This document shows positions 1 to 7,220 of a stretch of DNA of 10,171 nt, piece by piece. The notes under the pieces were generated by a model. It made no database searches, had not been told where the DNA came from, and saw nothing but the letters and a program-made list of their open reading frames with translations. This stretch comes from UBA1422 sp041752735 (GTDB lineage: Bacteria; Bacillota; Clostridia; Peptostreptococcales; Anaerovoracaceae). The DNA lies in contig JBGSVW010000008.1 of NCBI GenBank assembly GCA_041752735.1, forward strand, positions 1-10,171. Reading direction: 5' to 3'. The translations under genes were made by a program, and so were the position numbers. The stretch's first letter is position 1. Every line of letters begins with the position of its first letter.

Positions 1-874
1 TCTCACAGTTTCCGTACTGAATCAAACTTTCTGCGAATAACGATGTTAGTCGGCTTTGGTACAAGGTGGGAAATTTAACCCTTTGGATTTCTTTGTTGCC
101 TGCATTATCATAAATATCCAGGCTTCCAGCCGCTTCACAGATTAAATAAGTTGTATCGCCAGCCATAATATATATACAGAGTGGTTTTTCTCCACCAACC
201 GTAGATTCAATGAGGAAGTTTGCCTTTGATCCAATATGCCCTACAATGCTACCGGTAAATTCTACATAGTTTTTCCTTTTGCTCTCAATGATTTTCTCAT
301 CTAAAAGTTCACCTGTGCAACTGAGTATCTCATCAGCTGCATCAATGATATAGTCAATGATATCAATCGCATGGATAACATTACATGATAACCCCCAGTT
401 GCTTCCTGTAACGAAAACATCAATATGCGTCTTTCCATGTAATCTTTCTTTCAATTCAACAAAACCCGGATTCATTCTACGCGGACAATTCACGTATGTT
501 TCTATCTTGTGTTTCTTGAGCAACGTGCCAACGGCAATATAATCCTCTTCTTTTGGAAAAAGAAATTTTTCCAAAACCATATATTTTACGGTTGACTTTT
601 GAAGGACATCTTCAATGATATCTCTTCGAACCAAAGAGGAGGATGCAATGATTGCCAGGTCAATATTTTCTGGAATACTTTCAATGGCTTTGCTGTACTC
701 AATTATGATATTATCATTGCTGATTGTTTCGTAATACTCTTTTGCTTTATCTAAAGCGTCTTGATTGACATCAACTAAGATTAACTTTGCTCTAACCCTT
801 ATTTCAGTGAGGGACTGAAAATGTCTATAACCAATTCCACCTACTCCAACCAATAATATTGTTGATTCGTGCAT
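1..874 (-). CDS. Gfo/Idh/MocA-family sugar oxidoreductase, C-terminus cut by the left window edge
   Basis: An open frame reads from an ATG at 874 to the window edge, giving about 291 residues without a stop. The N-terminus is a Rossmann NAD(P)-binding fold (ILLVGVGGIGYRHFQSL, about residues 6-22), followed by an acidic strand end (LILVDVN). EKFLFPKEED stands where the family usually has its EKP motif. NCPRRMNPG and a GLSCNVIHAIDIIDYI segment follow; in this family the His of the latter region is usually catalytic. The expected role is cytosolic NAD(P)-dependent oxidation or reduction of a sugar or sugar nucleotide; the substrate cannot be read from the sequence. It follows the LegB-type dehydratase by 53 bp, suggesting the same sugar pathway. 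The start at 874 was chosen because GAAGAGGA lies 7 nt upstream; an in-frame ATG at 895 has no such site. The family is clear, the specific role is not. Confidence 0.85.
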   Translation of the reverse strand, partial: MHESTILLVGVGGIGYRHFQSLTEIRVRAKLILVDVNQDALDKAKEYYETISNDNIIIEYSKAIESIPENIDLAIIASSSLVRRDIIEDVLQKSTVKYMVLEKFLFPKEEDYIAVGTLLKKHKIETYVNCPRRMNPGFVELKERLHGKTHIDVFVTGSNWGLSCNVIHAIDIIDYIIDAADEILSCTGELLDEKIIESKRKNYVEFTGSIVGHIGSKANFLIESTVGGEKPLCIYIMAGDTTYLICEAAGSLDIYDNAGNKEIQRVKFPTLYQSRLTSLFAESLIQYGNCE

Positions 875-881
875 ATTTTGA

Positions 882-889
882 TCCTCTTC
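882..889 (-). promoter_or_regulatory. Ribosome binding site of the oxidoreductase gene
   Basis: GAAGAGGA on the minus strand ends 7 nt before the ATG at 874. It lies downstream of the alternative ATG at 895, so it supports the shorter start. Confidence 0.6.
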
Positions 890-927
890 ATTCATCGCTT
901 TGTACGATGCTATTTATAATATTGAAA

Positions 928-1908
928 CTAAAGGTTATAAATATTTGCCTTGTACATATCCATATTTGATTTGAAGAACTCAATTGTCCTTGCAATACCT
1001 TCCTCAAAGGTGTATTGAGGAGTCCAATCCGTTAATCTCTTTATTTTTTCATTGCTGCCAAGCAACCTGTTCACTTCGCTCATTTCAGGGCGGAGTCGTT
1101 GTTCGTCACAAATGATTTTTGCACTTGGATTGATTTGACGAATGAGCTCTTCAGCCAACTGTCCAATTGAAATTTCCGTTTGGGTAGCGATATTGATCTC
1201 TTCACCTATGGTTTTTGTTGAATTAAAAATTTCTACAAATCCATTTGCTGTATCCTTGACATAATTAAAATCTCTTGTCGGCGTCAGCGAACCTAATTCA
1301 ATCTCTTGCTTTCCGGAAAGGAGTTGGGTGATTATTGTTGGAATAACTGCTCTTGCCGATTGGCGTGGACCGTAAGTGTTAAAAGGCCGAACAATTGTTA
1401 CCGGTAGAGAAAAGCTGCGATAGAATGATTCTGCCAATCTGTCAGCGCCAATTTTTGTTGCAGAATATGGAGATTGCCCTTGATAAGGATGGTTCTCATC
1501 AATTGGAACGTACTGAGCTGTACCATATACTTCTGAAGTAGAAGTTACCAACACCCTCTCCGTTTGCAGTTCTCTTGCAGCTTGTAAAACATTCAGTGTG
1601 CCCTTTATATTTGTATCCACATACGTATCCGGAGAATGATAACTAAAAGGAATGGCTATCAAAGCAGCAAGATGAAAAACAGCCTCAACCCCCTTCATTG
1701 CCTCTTTTACCCCATTGGGGTCTCTCACATCTCCCTGGAAGATTTCTATTTGGTTAAGCACTTCTTTGGGCAATGTATCCAGCCACCCCCAGGTATTAAA
1801 TGAATTATAGTACACAAAAGCCTTTACTTTGTGTCCTTGCTGTATCAGCTCTTCTGTTAGGTGGCTTCCGATAAAACCATCTGCACCTGTAACTAAAATC
1901 TTTTTCAA
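928..1908 (-). CDS. legB: LegB-type NAD-dependent sugar-nucleotide 4,6-dehydratase (extended SDR)
   Basis: An extended short-chain dehydrogenase of 326 residues. It shows the Rossmann motif GADGFIGSHL (residues 8-17), DVRDP, HLAALIAIPFSYHSPDTYVD, STSEVYGT (123-130), the catalytic YSATK (Tyr148, Lys152), RPFNTYGPRQSARAVIP and SLTPTRDFNYVKDT. This string of motifs closely matches LegB, which makes the NDP-4-keto-6-deoxy-GlcNAc intermediate of legionaminic acid synthesis (GDP-linked in Campylobacter). That match is from memory of the family; substrate and nucleotide are inferred. The start is placed at a TTG (1908) because AAGGAG lies 8 nt before it and it gives the usual MKKILVTG N-terminus. 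The in-frame ATG at 1917 directly abuts the AAGGAG and would add MSG. It sits 3' of the flippase gene and 5' of the Gfo/Idh gene. Aminotransferase, epimerase, synthase and CMP-transferase partners are not in the window. Confidence 0.85.
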   Translation of the reverse strand: MKKILVTGADGFIGSHLTEELIQQGHKVKAFVYYNSFNTWGWLDTLPKEVLNQIEIFQGDVRDPNGVKEAMKGVEAVFHLAALIAIPFSYHSPDTYVDTNIKGTLNVLQAARELQTERVLVTSTSEVYGTAQYVPIDENHPYQGQSPYSATKIGADRLAESFYRSFSLPVTIVRPFNTYGPRQSARAVIPTIITQLLSGKQEIELGSLTPTRDFNYVKDTANGFVEIFNSTKTIGEEINIATQTEISIGQLAEELIRQINPSAKIICDEQRLRPEMSEVNRLLGSNEKIKRLTDWTPQYTFEEGIARTIEFFKSNMDMYKANIYNL

Positions 1909-1917
1909 ACCACTCAT

Positions 1918-1923
1918 CTCCTT
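1918..1923 (-). promoter_or_regulatory. Ribosome binding site that favours a TTG start for the LegB-like gene
   Basis: AAGGAG on the minus strand directly touches an ATG at 1917, with no spacer. It is 8 nt from the in-frame TTG at 1908, which is normal spacing. This decides the start in favour of TTG. Confidence 0.6.
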
Positions 1924-1955
1924 ATGCTATATCGTTTTTACTTTGCTATATAATA

Positions 1956-3413
1956 TTATTTGTTGTTTTTCTTTTTAAAATAGCTTTTCACTTGTCTCAT
2001 GGCATCCAATAAAAATGCATCTCTTAGCACAATAAGTACCACGATATACAATGTAAACCCACTGATTATCAATATTAAAAATCCAAATACTGTTGCAGGG
2101 ATATATGTGTTGAGATAGTATAAAGACCCCAACATGATGCTCCCTGATATGAAATATTTCATGGAAGTTTTTGCTATGTTCCATACTTTAACATCTTTTC
2201 TACTAAAAAACAATAATAAGGCCATCACAACAAATTGAGAAGCAACTGTTGCAATCGTTGCACCTATTGATAAATATTTAGGTATCAAGATGATGTTAAC
2301 AATAACATTCACCGCCGTCCCCACATAGAGTATTGCAGATAATGAAGATACCTTATTGTACGGCAAATAGTACAGTTCAGAAAAGCATAAAGATACTGAA
2401 GTAAATAGGATACAAATACTAAATATCTGCAATAATATGGATACCTTATCCCAGCCGGGCCCCAAAAACCACGGTACAATGTTATCCGCAGTACCAATTA
2501 GCCCAAATGAGATTGCAACCATTATAAACAAAATAAATCTAATTGAGTAAATCATTTTACGACTTACCTCGTCCGCCTGATTATTGCTCATCAAATATGC
2601 CATTCGTGGCCGCATAACCAAATTAAGAGATGAAGGGATTGCTAGAATAATAAATTGTATTTTAAATGCCTGCTCAAAAAAGCCATTTTCTAAATTTGAT
2701 CCACCCATATACCCTAGCAAAGTTTTACCAATAGACACGCTCAAAATAGTTGCGATAGTAGGTATGAAATATACTCCACATCCCTTAAAATGCCTTACTA
2801 TTTTTAATTCTCTAAAGTTCACTTTTTCAATGTATTTTTTTAGGCCTATCCACAAATAGGCATTTGCAGCAATTGTTGATCCGTATAATATCAATACATA
2901 AATATATGAGTCACCTGAGTCCTTCACTAATGTAAAGATTAATACAATAGATAGAATTTTGACTGCCACATTCCTGAGGGTAACCTTTTTAAACTCTTCA
3001 AGGCCTTGGTAAAACCAACTGCAATCTATCAACGATGCAATAAGATTTGCACTTAAGAACCAATACATGAGTTTGTACTCGCCGGTTAAAGAAATAAAAA
3101 TCATATACAAAATAATCGCTATGGCCATCGTTGTTGTTCTGGCAATGTTTATTTCAAAAAACAAGGAGCTGGTATCATGTTTGCTTTCTCTATGTTTCGC
3201 GATTTCTAGTTGTGCATATGTTGCCATTCCCAGGTTACCAATCAGTAGAAAGTAATTGCATATTGAGGTTGTATAGCTTATAATTCCAATATTTTCTGGC
3301 GCAAGCACTCTGGAAATATAAGGAGTTGTAATTAGCGGAACAATGACTGCCAGCACCTGGTAAGACAATGTATATATGAAATTAATTTTTATACTTGGCG
3401 GCTTATTTTTCAT
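1956..3413 (-). CDS. wzx: Wzx-type polysaccharide repeat-unit flippase
   Basis: A very hydrophobic protein of 485 residues, typical in length for Wzx/PST-family exporters (MOP superfamily), with roughly 12 to 14 membrane segments by eye. The N-terminal segment, containing YQVLAVIVPLITTPYISRVL and then APENIGIISYTTSI (about residues 18-52), is the characteristic start of this family. Charged loops such as EIAKHRESKHD and a basic tail (RQVKSYFKKKNNK) separate or follow the helices. It would flip the undecaprenyl-diphosphate-linked repeat unit across the cytoplasmic membrane for the EpsG/Wzy-like polymerase. An AAAGAGGA site lies 8 nt upstream of the ATG. The gene begins 20 bp after the GT4 fusion gene and ends 47 bp before the LegB TTG start, consistent with co-transcription. 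Family assignment is secure; the repeat unit moved is unknown. Confidence 0.9.
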   Translation of the reverse strand: MKNKPPSIKINFIYTLSYQVLAVIVPLITTPYISRVLAPENIGIISYTTSICNYFLLIGNLGMATYAQLEIAKHRESKHDTSSLFFEINIARTTTMAIAIILYMIFISLTGEYKLMYWFLSANLIASLIDCSWFYQGLEEFKKVTLRNVAVKILSIVLIFTLVKDSGDSYIYVLILYGSTIAANAYLWIGLKKYIEKVNFRELKIVRHFKGCGVYFIPTIATILSVSIGKTLLGYMGGSNLENGFFEQAFKIQFIILAIPSSLNLVMRPRMAYLMSNNQADEVSRKMIYSIRFILFIMVAISFGLIGTADNIVPWFLGPGWDKVSILLQIFSICILFTSVSLCFSELYYLPYNKVSSLSAILYVGTAVNVIVNIILIPKYLSIGATIATVASQFVVMALLLFFSRKDVKVWNIAKTSMKYFISGSIMLGSLYYLNTYIPATVFGFLILIISGFTLYIVVLIVLRDAFLLDAMRQVKSYFKKKNNK

Positions 3414-3433
3414 ATACCTTATCCTCTTTATCT

Positions 3434-5557
3434 TTAATGGCCATTGAATAGTTCTTCGACATTTTTACGTTCAAATATTTCCAGCTTGCCCCCTCTGGTT
3501 ATATTATAAATATGAATATGATTGTCATTGGCATAATCTGCACATATCATGAATCCCAGATCAAACTTTCTTAAATCAACAAAGCTCTGCCGAATTGCCG
3601 CTTGATATTCAGTTTTTGGCACCTCTTCACCTTGCACTGTGTTTGGTGACAACGCTGCGATTCCATCTGCATAATCATCAGAATCTAAATCTATATGAAA
3701 CTTTTCGTCCGAGCCAAAATATCTCTTGAATGAATTGTCAATACCGTATAGGTATATGTTTTCAAATCCCATGTATGCCGCAACCTGGACACATGTTCCG
3801 GCAACCGTTCCTAAATCGCTGATGCTATCGCTGATGTTATCAGAAAACGATTTCATTTTTGATGAATAAGGCGGAACATGACTCATTCTAAAAAACAAAA
3901 CTTTTTCATTATTTATATATTTATTATTCAAGTCCTTTTTTATGCTCTCGACAAAAAAAATCTTTTTCACGTTTGCATTCAATAAGTCTTCAACAAGTTT
4001 TGTGCTATCCATATCTATGTAGCTTGCTTTAAAAACCGAACTATCGCTCAGACAATAATAATCAGGAGTCCACACTGTTTTTGAAAACAACTCGTTTATC
4101 CTGTTGCATCCAAAGGTGATAATTTTATTTTCTTTTAGCATTTCCAAGTCTTCTATTCTCAAGCTTGGACCATTACCAATGATAACACAACTTTCACCGC
4201 AGTGGATACCTTTTAGCTTTTTTAATTCGTTGTCATTATCGGTTGAATAACCCCATTTCTTACGATATTTTGTCACCTGTATCTTGAGTTCATTCCATCT
4301 AAACTTAATGGGTGCTCTTACTTTTGATGATCGAAACCAAGTATAGTATTGAACCCCCGGTATCTTTTTTAAGATGGTTTTCAATCTTAACTTTCGGCTG
4401 GCTGTTTTCGCTTCTCCTTCCAATAAAGATAATGAAACCAGTTTGTCAGTATACGTTTTTTCCAATTGTTTTACAACATACTTAATGTCGTATCCGGATG
4501 TTACAATGTCGTTCTTCGTATTTGCTCGTAACGTTTTCTTACATATAGTCAATATGCTTTCTGCCCATTCCTTTGGCGTTTTCTCCAAAGACAAAAAGGA
4601 TACGTTAGGCGTTATTTTGACATCCTTAGAAACTGTATCAGACACCACACAAGGCAATCCTGTTGCCTGAGCCTCGATACAAACTAAGGGAAGGCCTTCG
4701 AACAAACTTGGAAGGATAAATACATCCATCGCCTGCATCAGTTCATTCACATCTGACCGATTTCCCATAAAAACCGTATTGTTCTGTAAGCCAAGAGAAT
4801 GGATCTTTTCTTTCACTACTTGTTCAAGCTCTCCTGTCCCCACAAGCATCAGTATAGCATCTTTTCTCTGCTTGTATATTTCGTTAAAAATATCTACGAT
4901 AAACTGATGATTTTTCTGTTCGCTAAACCTTCCTACATGACCAATTATTAAATTATTGTTTAAATTATATTGATTCCTCTGCTGTAATCTGGTCTGTTCA
5001 TTGTATATGTATTTCTCAACGTCAATCGCGTTGTTTAGTACGATAAACTCCTTATCTCCAAAAAGCCACTTTCCTGCCTCTTTCGAGCATGCAATAAACA
5101 AATTTCCATATTTGGTTACACCTTTTATGGCGCTGTTAAGTACAAATTTGTACGCTATGTTTTTTATTACATTCCGCTTATTGATTTGATGATTCGTGTT
5201 ATGGGAATGTGCGGCTCTGACTTTTATCCCCGCAGCTTTTGCTTCCTTTAACAGAAATGCCCCCGCCGCATCCATATGAGAATGCACGATGTCATATTGA
5301 TTATTTCTGAGAATACCCCTTATTTCCGTTTTGTTTGCAAAATAATTCTTCCCTCTTGGTGTAACATAGAATATATGGCTTCCACAGGATTCAAGATACT
5401 TGTGGGCTTCATTCTCTTGATTTGCCACTTTATCTCCATGAACCAAAAAATCAACATGATATTCTGTTCTATCAATATTTTTGAAATAATTCAATATTAC
5501 CGTTTCAGTTCCGCCCTTGTGAAACACACCGTTGAGTGCATATAGAATATTTATCAT
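3434..5557 (-). CDS. Two-domain protein: GT4 glycosyltransferase fused to an MptE-like/DUF115 domain
   Basis: An uninterrupted frame of 707 residues with two unrelated domains. Residues 1 to about 375 form a GT-B, GT4 (EpsF-like) glycosyltransferase: N-terminal GGTETV (15-20), DIVHSHMDAAG, HSHNTNHQ, the donor-site strand LIIGHVGRFSEQKNH (203-217), LVGTGE, and the EX7E motif with Glu287 and Glu295 in FEGLPLVCIE. A basic linker (about 376-450, rich in Lys/Arg) leads to a C-terminal domain with CVIIGNGPSL (457-466), ITFGCNRINELF, WTPDYYCLSD and GTVAGTCVQVAAYMGFENIYLYGIDNSF (about 583-610). This resembles the 6-hydroxymethylpterin pyrophosphokinase MptE-like/DUF115 family, with a looser likeness to GT42 sialyltransferases (GNGPSL and SG-alpha-GID motifs). 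The first half probably adds a sugar to the lipid-linked repeat. The second half may transfer a further sugar or modify the product; this is inference. GAGGAG precedes the ATG. No frameshift or internal start is needed, so it looks like a true fusion. Confidence 0.85.
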   Translation of the reverse strand: MINILYALNGVFHKGGTETVILNYFKNIDRTEYHVDFLVHGDKVANQENEAHKYLESCGSHIFYVTPRGKNYFANKTEIRGILRNNQYDIVHSHMDAAGAFLLKEAKAAGIKVRAAHSHNTNHQINKRNVIKNIAYKFVLNSAIKGVTKYGNLFIACSKEAGKWLFGDKEFIVLNNAIDVEKYIYNEQTRLQQRNQYNLNNNLIIGHVGRFSEQKNHQFIVDIFNEIYKQRKDAILMLVGTGELEQVVKEKIHSLGLQNNTVFMGNRSDVNELMQAMDVFILPSLFEGLPLVCIEAQATGLPCVVSDTVSKDVKITPNVSFLSLEKTPKEWAESILTICKKTLRANTKNDIVTSGYDIKYVVKQLEKTYTDKLVSLSLLEGEAKTASRKLRLKTILKKIPGVQYYTWFRSSKVRAPIKFRWNELKIQVTKYRKKWGYSTDNDNELKKLKGIHCGESCVIIGNGPSLRIEDLEMLKENKIITFGCNRINELFSKTVWTPDYYCLSDSSVFKASYIDMDSTKLVEDLLNANVKKIFFVESIKKDLNNKYINNEKVLFFRMSHVPPYSSKMKSFSDNISDSISDLGTVAGTCVQVAAYMGFENIYLYGIDNSFKRYFGSDEKFHIDLDSDDYADGIAALSPNTVQGEEVPKTEYQAAIRQSFVDLRKFDLGFMICADYANDNHIHIYNITRGGKLEIFERKNVEELFNGH

Positions 5558-5591
5558 GGTTACTCCTCAGTATTATCGTTTGATGTGGTCA

Positions 5592-5614
5592 ACCAACATT
5601 TAATCCTTGTTGGT
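5592..5614. repeat. Short inverted repeat in the leader of the GT4 fusion gene
   Basis: ACCAACA (5592-5598) pairs perfectly with TGTTGGT (5608-5614) around a 9-nt loop. On the plus strand it is followed by GTTTTTATTT, so it has the shape of a weak intrinsic terminator for plus-strand transcription. However, the stem is only 7 bp and there is no plus-strand gene to end. On the minus strand it would be a small hairpin between the broken deacetylase and the fusion gene, without a following T run. Its function is unknown. Confidence 0.3.
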
Positions 5615-5637
5615 GTTTTTATTTCTAATTAAATAAT

Positions 5638-5785
5638 TTATAGAACATTTGGACGATCCTGATCAGCATCTGCCTTAAAAAAAACAAATTTTGAATCTTC
5701 CACGACAGTTTTATATGCATAGTCCAAATCAACATTTGCTTGCAAAAAAGGCTCTAGGTAATTAGGTACAATAGTTATCAATATA
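5638..5785 (-). pseudogene. Coding-like orphan tail fused out of frame to the broken deacetylase
   Basis: Just after the deacetylase motif, a different minus-strand frame stays open from within 5785 to a TAA at 5638-5640. It reads roughly ITIVPNYLEPFLQANVDLD, then YAYKTVVEDSKFVFFKADA and DQDRPNVL. The composition looks like protein rather than chance, but I do not recognise the family, and it does not look like the rest of a NodB deacetylase. ATGs at 5790 and 5793 in this frame have no ribosome site, so it is probably not an independent gene. The likeliest reading is the 3' remnant of another gene, or of the same gene after a deletion, left by rearrangement. The upper boundary is approximate. 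It could also be a random open stretch. Confidence 0.35.
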
Positions 5786-6001
5786 ACCATCATCAAAAGT
5801 CAACAGCAATGCTTTCTCTGGCAATGCTGACTTCGTCGTGATAGCATCTATCACCTGTTCCATTGTCACAATCCTGAAGTTGTTCTTCATAAATTCTATT
5901 TGCTGCCTAAACGCTGATACTTCCAGTCCCCTGATTTCTGGGTATCTACTGTGCTTAATATCCCTGATGTAATGATACATTGAAATATATAACTTGCTCA
6001 T
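5762..6001 (-). pseudogene. Polysaccharide deacetylase (NodB/CE4-like), truncated after the first motif
   Basis: Only 79 residues remain. They contain the family's N-terminal segment SMYHYIRD (7-14), SRYPEIRGLEV (18-28), FRQQIEFMKNNFRIVTMEQV (31-50), and LLLTFDDGY (65-73), whose Asp pair is the metal/catalytic motif 1 of NodB-type deacetylases. Two codons after IDNY the frame ends at a TAA (5762-5764). Intact members run to about 220-300 residues, with a zinc-binding HxxxH and later catalytic motifs; all of these are missing here and in the other frames downstream. The gene still has a good ribosome site, AGGAAGG, 7 nt before its ATG, and lies 64 bp after the polymerase gene, so the lesion may be recent. 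An intact enzyme would remove N-acetyl groups from the polysaccharide or its precursor. As it stands it is almost certainly inactive. Confidence 0.8.
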
Positions 6002-6065
6002 TCGGTTTCCTTCCTAGATTATGTTCGCTGTAGCATAGTCCCATTACATTCGGACATAAATTGTT

Positions 6066-7199
6066 TTATTTCCAAAGTGTATTAATGTATGGCCCTACAC
6101 TAGGGATTTCTTCAGTGAAGAATGAATATGCACGATATAGCATATATGAATAAAGAACCATAATGACTGCAATGCCCATCACTGAATTCTTCTGTTTGGA
6201 ATAACATTGGCATAAAGACGGTATTAAGGCCATCATTACTGGAATGAAATACAATGTCAACCTATACATAATAGCGACTTTATATTGAAGGGGCACGCAT
6301 ACAAAGCAAATTGGCAACATGATAATAAGCACTTTGTTGAATCCGTTTAGTGCTATCATTTCTTTGTATTTCATTACGGACAAAATAAATATTACACTGA
6401 CAGCCAGATAGGTGCCTATCGCCAGCGAAGACTCGCCCAAGTATATGTTTTTTACGGAATTTGCCATAATACTCATAACCGGAAATAGTAAAACAACTGT
6501 TGTGGCAACTCCTGCTATGGTATATACAACAATTTGCCTGACGGGATATTTCTTTCGTTTGATTACCAAAAAATAGACTATCCAGACAGGGATCATGATT
6601 ACTGCTGCAATCTGCATACTAATAGCTATCAGAATAACAATGAATGACTTAATCCATTTTTCTTCATACAAATAAACCAGCGCGATTAGGGCTATTGTGA
6701 TACTAATTGACATTCTGAGGGTGTTAAATTGAGAAACAAGTATCAGTAATATTAAAAATACTGATAGATATGAGTATTTTTCAAGGTTTATATTTCGCAA
6801 GAACTTTATGGTCAAACAGAAAGTCAGGGTGTGCCAAAACAAAAGCATTACTCTATATTCTTCAGTAACTTGCCTGAATAGCCAGGTAACTAAGGAATAT
6901 CCAGGTTCAAAGGTCGTTATTACCGACATATAAAACTTAAGAGAACCAGGAATATCCGCATAATACGTCATATAGTAATATGCATCCGTTGCTCCTAACC
7001 CCATATCAATTTTTTTAAAAACTGCAAAGAAGATATATATTATATAAGCAACAAAAACAAGAATGTACCTACCACTAAACTGCTGAAAGCCATAGGAATA
7101 CGTTTTTGTTATTCCAATGGATGGGCATTTTTGCACAAACGGCTGAATAAGAAGCGTCATAACAAATATAACTACTAGATATGGTAATGCTTCAGTCAA
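6066..7199 (-). CDS. EpsG-family (Wzy-like) polysaccharide polymerase
   Basis: An integral membrane protein of 377 residues with about ten hydrophobic segments. It has the order of motifs seen in EpsG-family polymerases: GLGATDAYYYMTYY (67-80; compare G-x-D-x-x-x-Y-Y), EPGYSLVTWLF (98-108), FNTLRMSIS (158-166) with its conserved Arg162, a helix pair around SMQIAAVIMIPVW, and RLTLYFIP (313-320). Gln196 stands where I would expect the family's usual His (A-x-x-x-H). Its expected job is joining lipid-linked repeat units at the outer face of the membrane after Wzx flipping. The start is a TTG with AGAGGGGG 8 nt upstream; the next in-frame ATG (residue 14) would cut the first membrane helix. The gene begins 21 bp after the stop of the preceding GT4 gene. 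The family call is good; the precise linkage formed cannot be read. Confidence 0.8.
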   Translation of the reverse strand: MTEALPYLVVIFVMTLLIQPFVQKCPSIGITKTYSYGFQQFSGRYILVFVAYIIYIFFAVFKKIDMGLGATDAYYYMTYYADIPGSLKFYMSVITTFEPGYSLVTWLFRQVTEEYRVMLLFWHTLTFCLTIKFLRNINLEKYSYLSVFLILLILVSQFNTLRMSISITIALIALVYLYEEKWIKSFIVILIAISMQIAAVIMIPVWIVYFLVIKRKKYPVRQIVVYTIAGVATTVVLLFPVMSIMANSVKNIYLGESSLAIGTYLAVSVIFILSVMKYKEMIALNGFNKVLIIMLPICFVCVPLQYKVAIMYRLTLYFIPVMMALIPSLCQCYSKQKNSVMGIAVIMVLYSYMLYRAYSFFTEEIPSVGPYINTLWK

Positions 7200-7207
7200 G
7201 AATTAAT

Positions 7208-7215
7208 CCCCCTCT
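7208..7215 (-). promoter_or_regulatory. Ribosome binding site supporting the TTG start of the polymerase gene
   Basis: AGAGGGGG on the minus strand lies 8 nt before the TTG at 7199. No ATG lies close enough to use it, so it fixes the unusual start. Confidence 0.6.
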
Positions 7216-7220
7216 AAACA

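Noticed and set aside
1975..2497. Short minus-strand frames inside the flippase gene
   Set aside because: They overlap the Wzx frame completely and have no family likeness.
3434..4207. Calling the C-terminal half of the fusion protein a GT42 sialyltransferase
   Set aside because: Only GNGPSL and a GID-type motif are shared by eye; the NRI...WTPDYY pattern fits MptE-like/DUF115 better, so it is kept as a hypothesis.
5762..6001. A simple frameshift or sequencing error in an otherwise intact deacetylase
   Set aside because: The next frame closes after about 45 codons and lacks the HxxxH and later NodB motifs, and the third frame stops at once, so at least 140 residues are missing.
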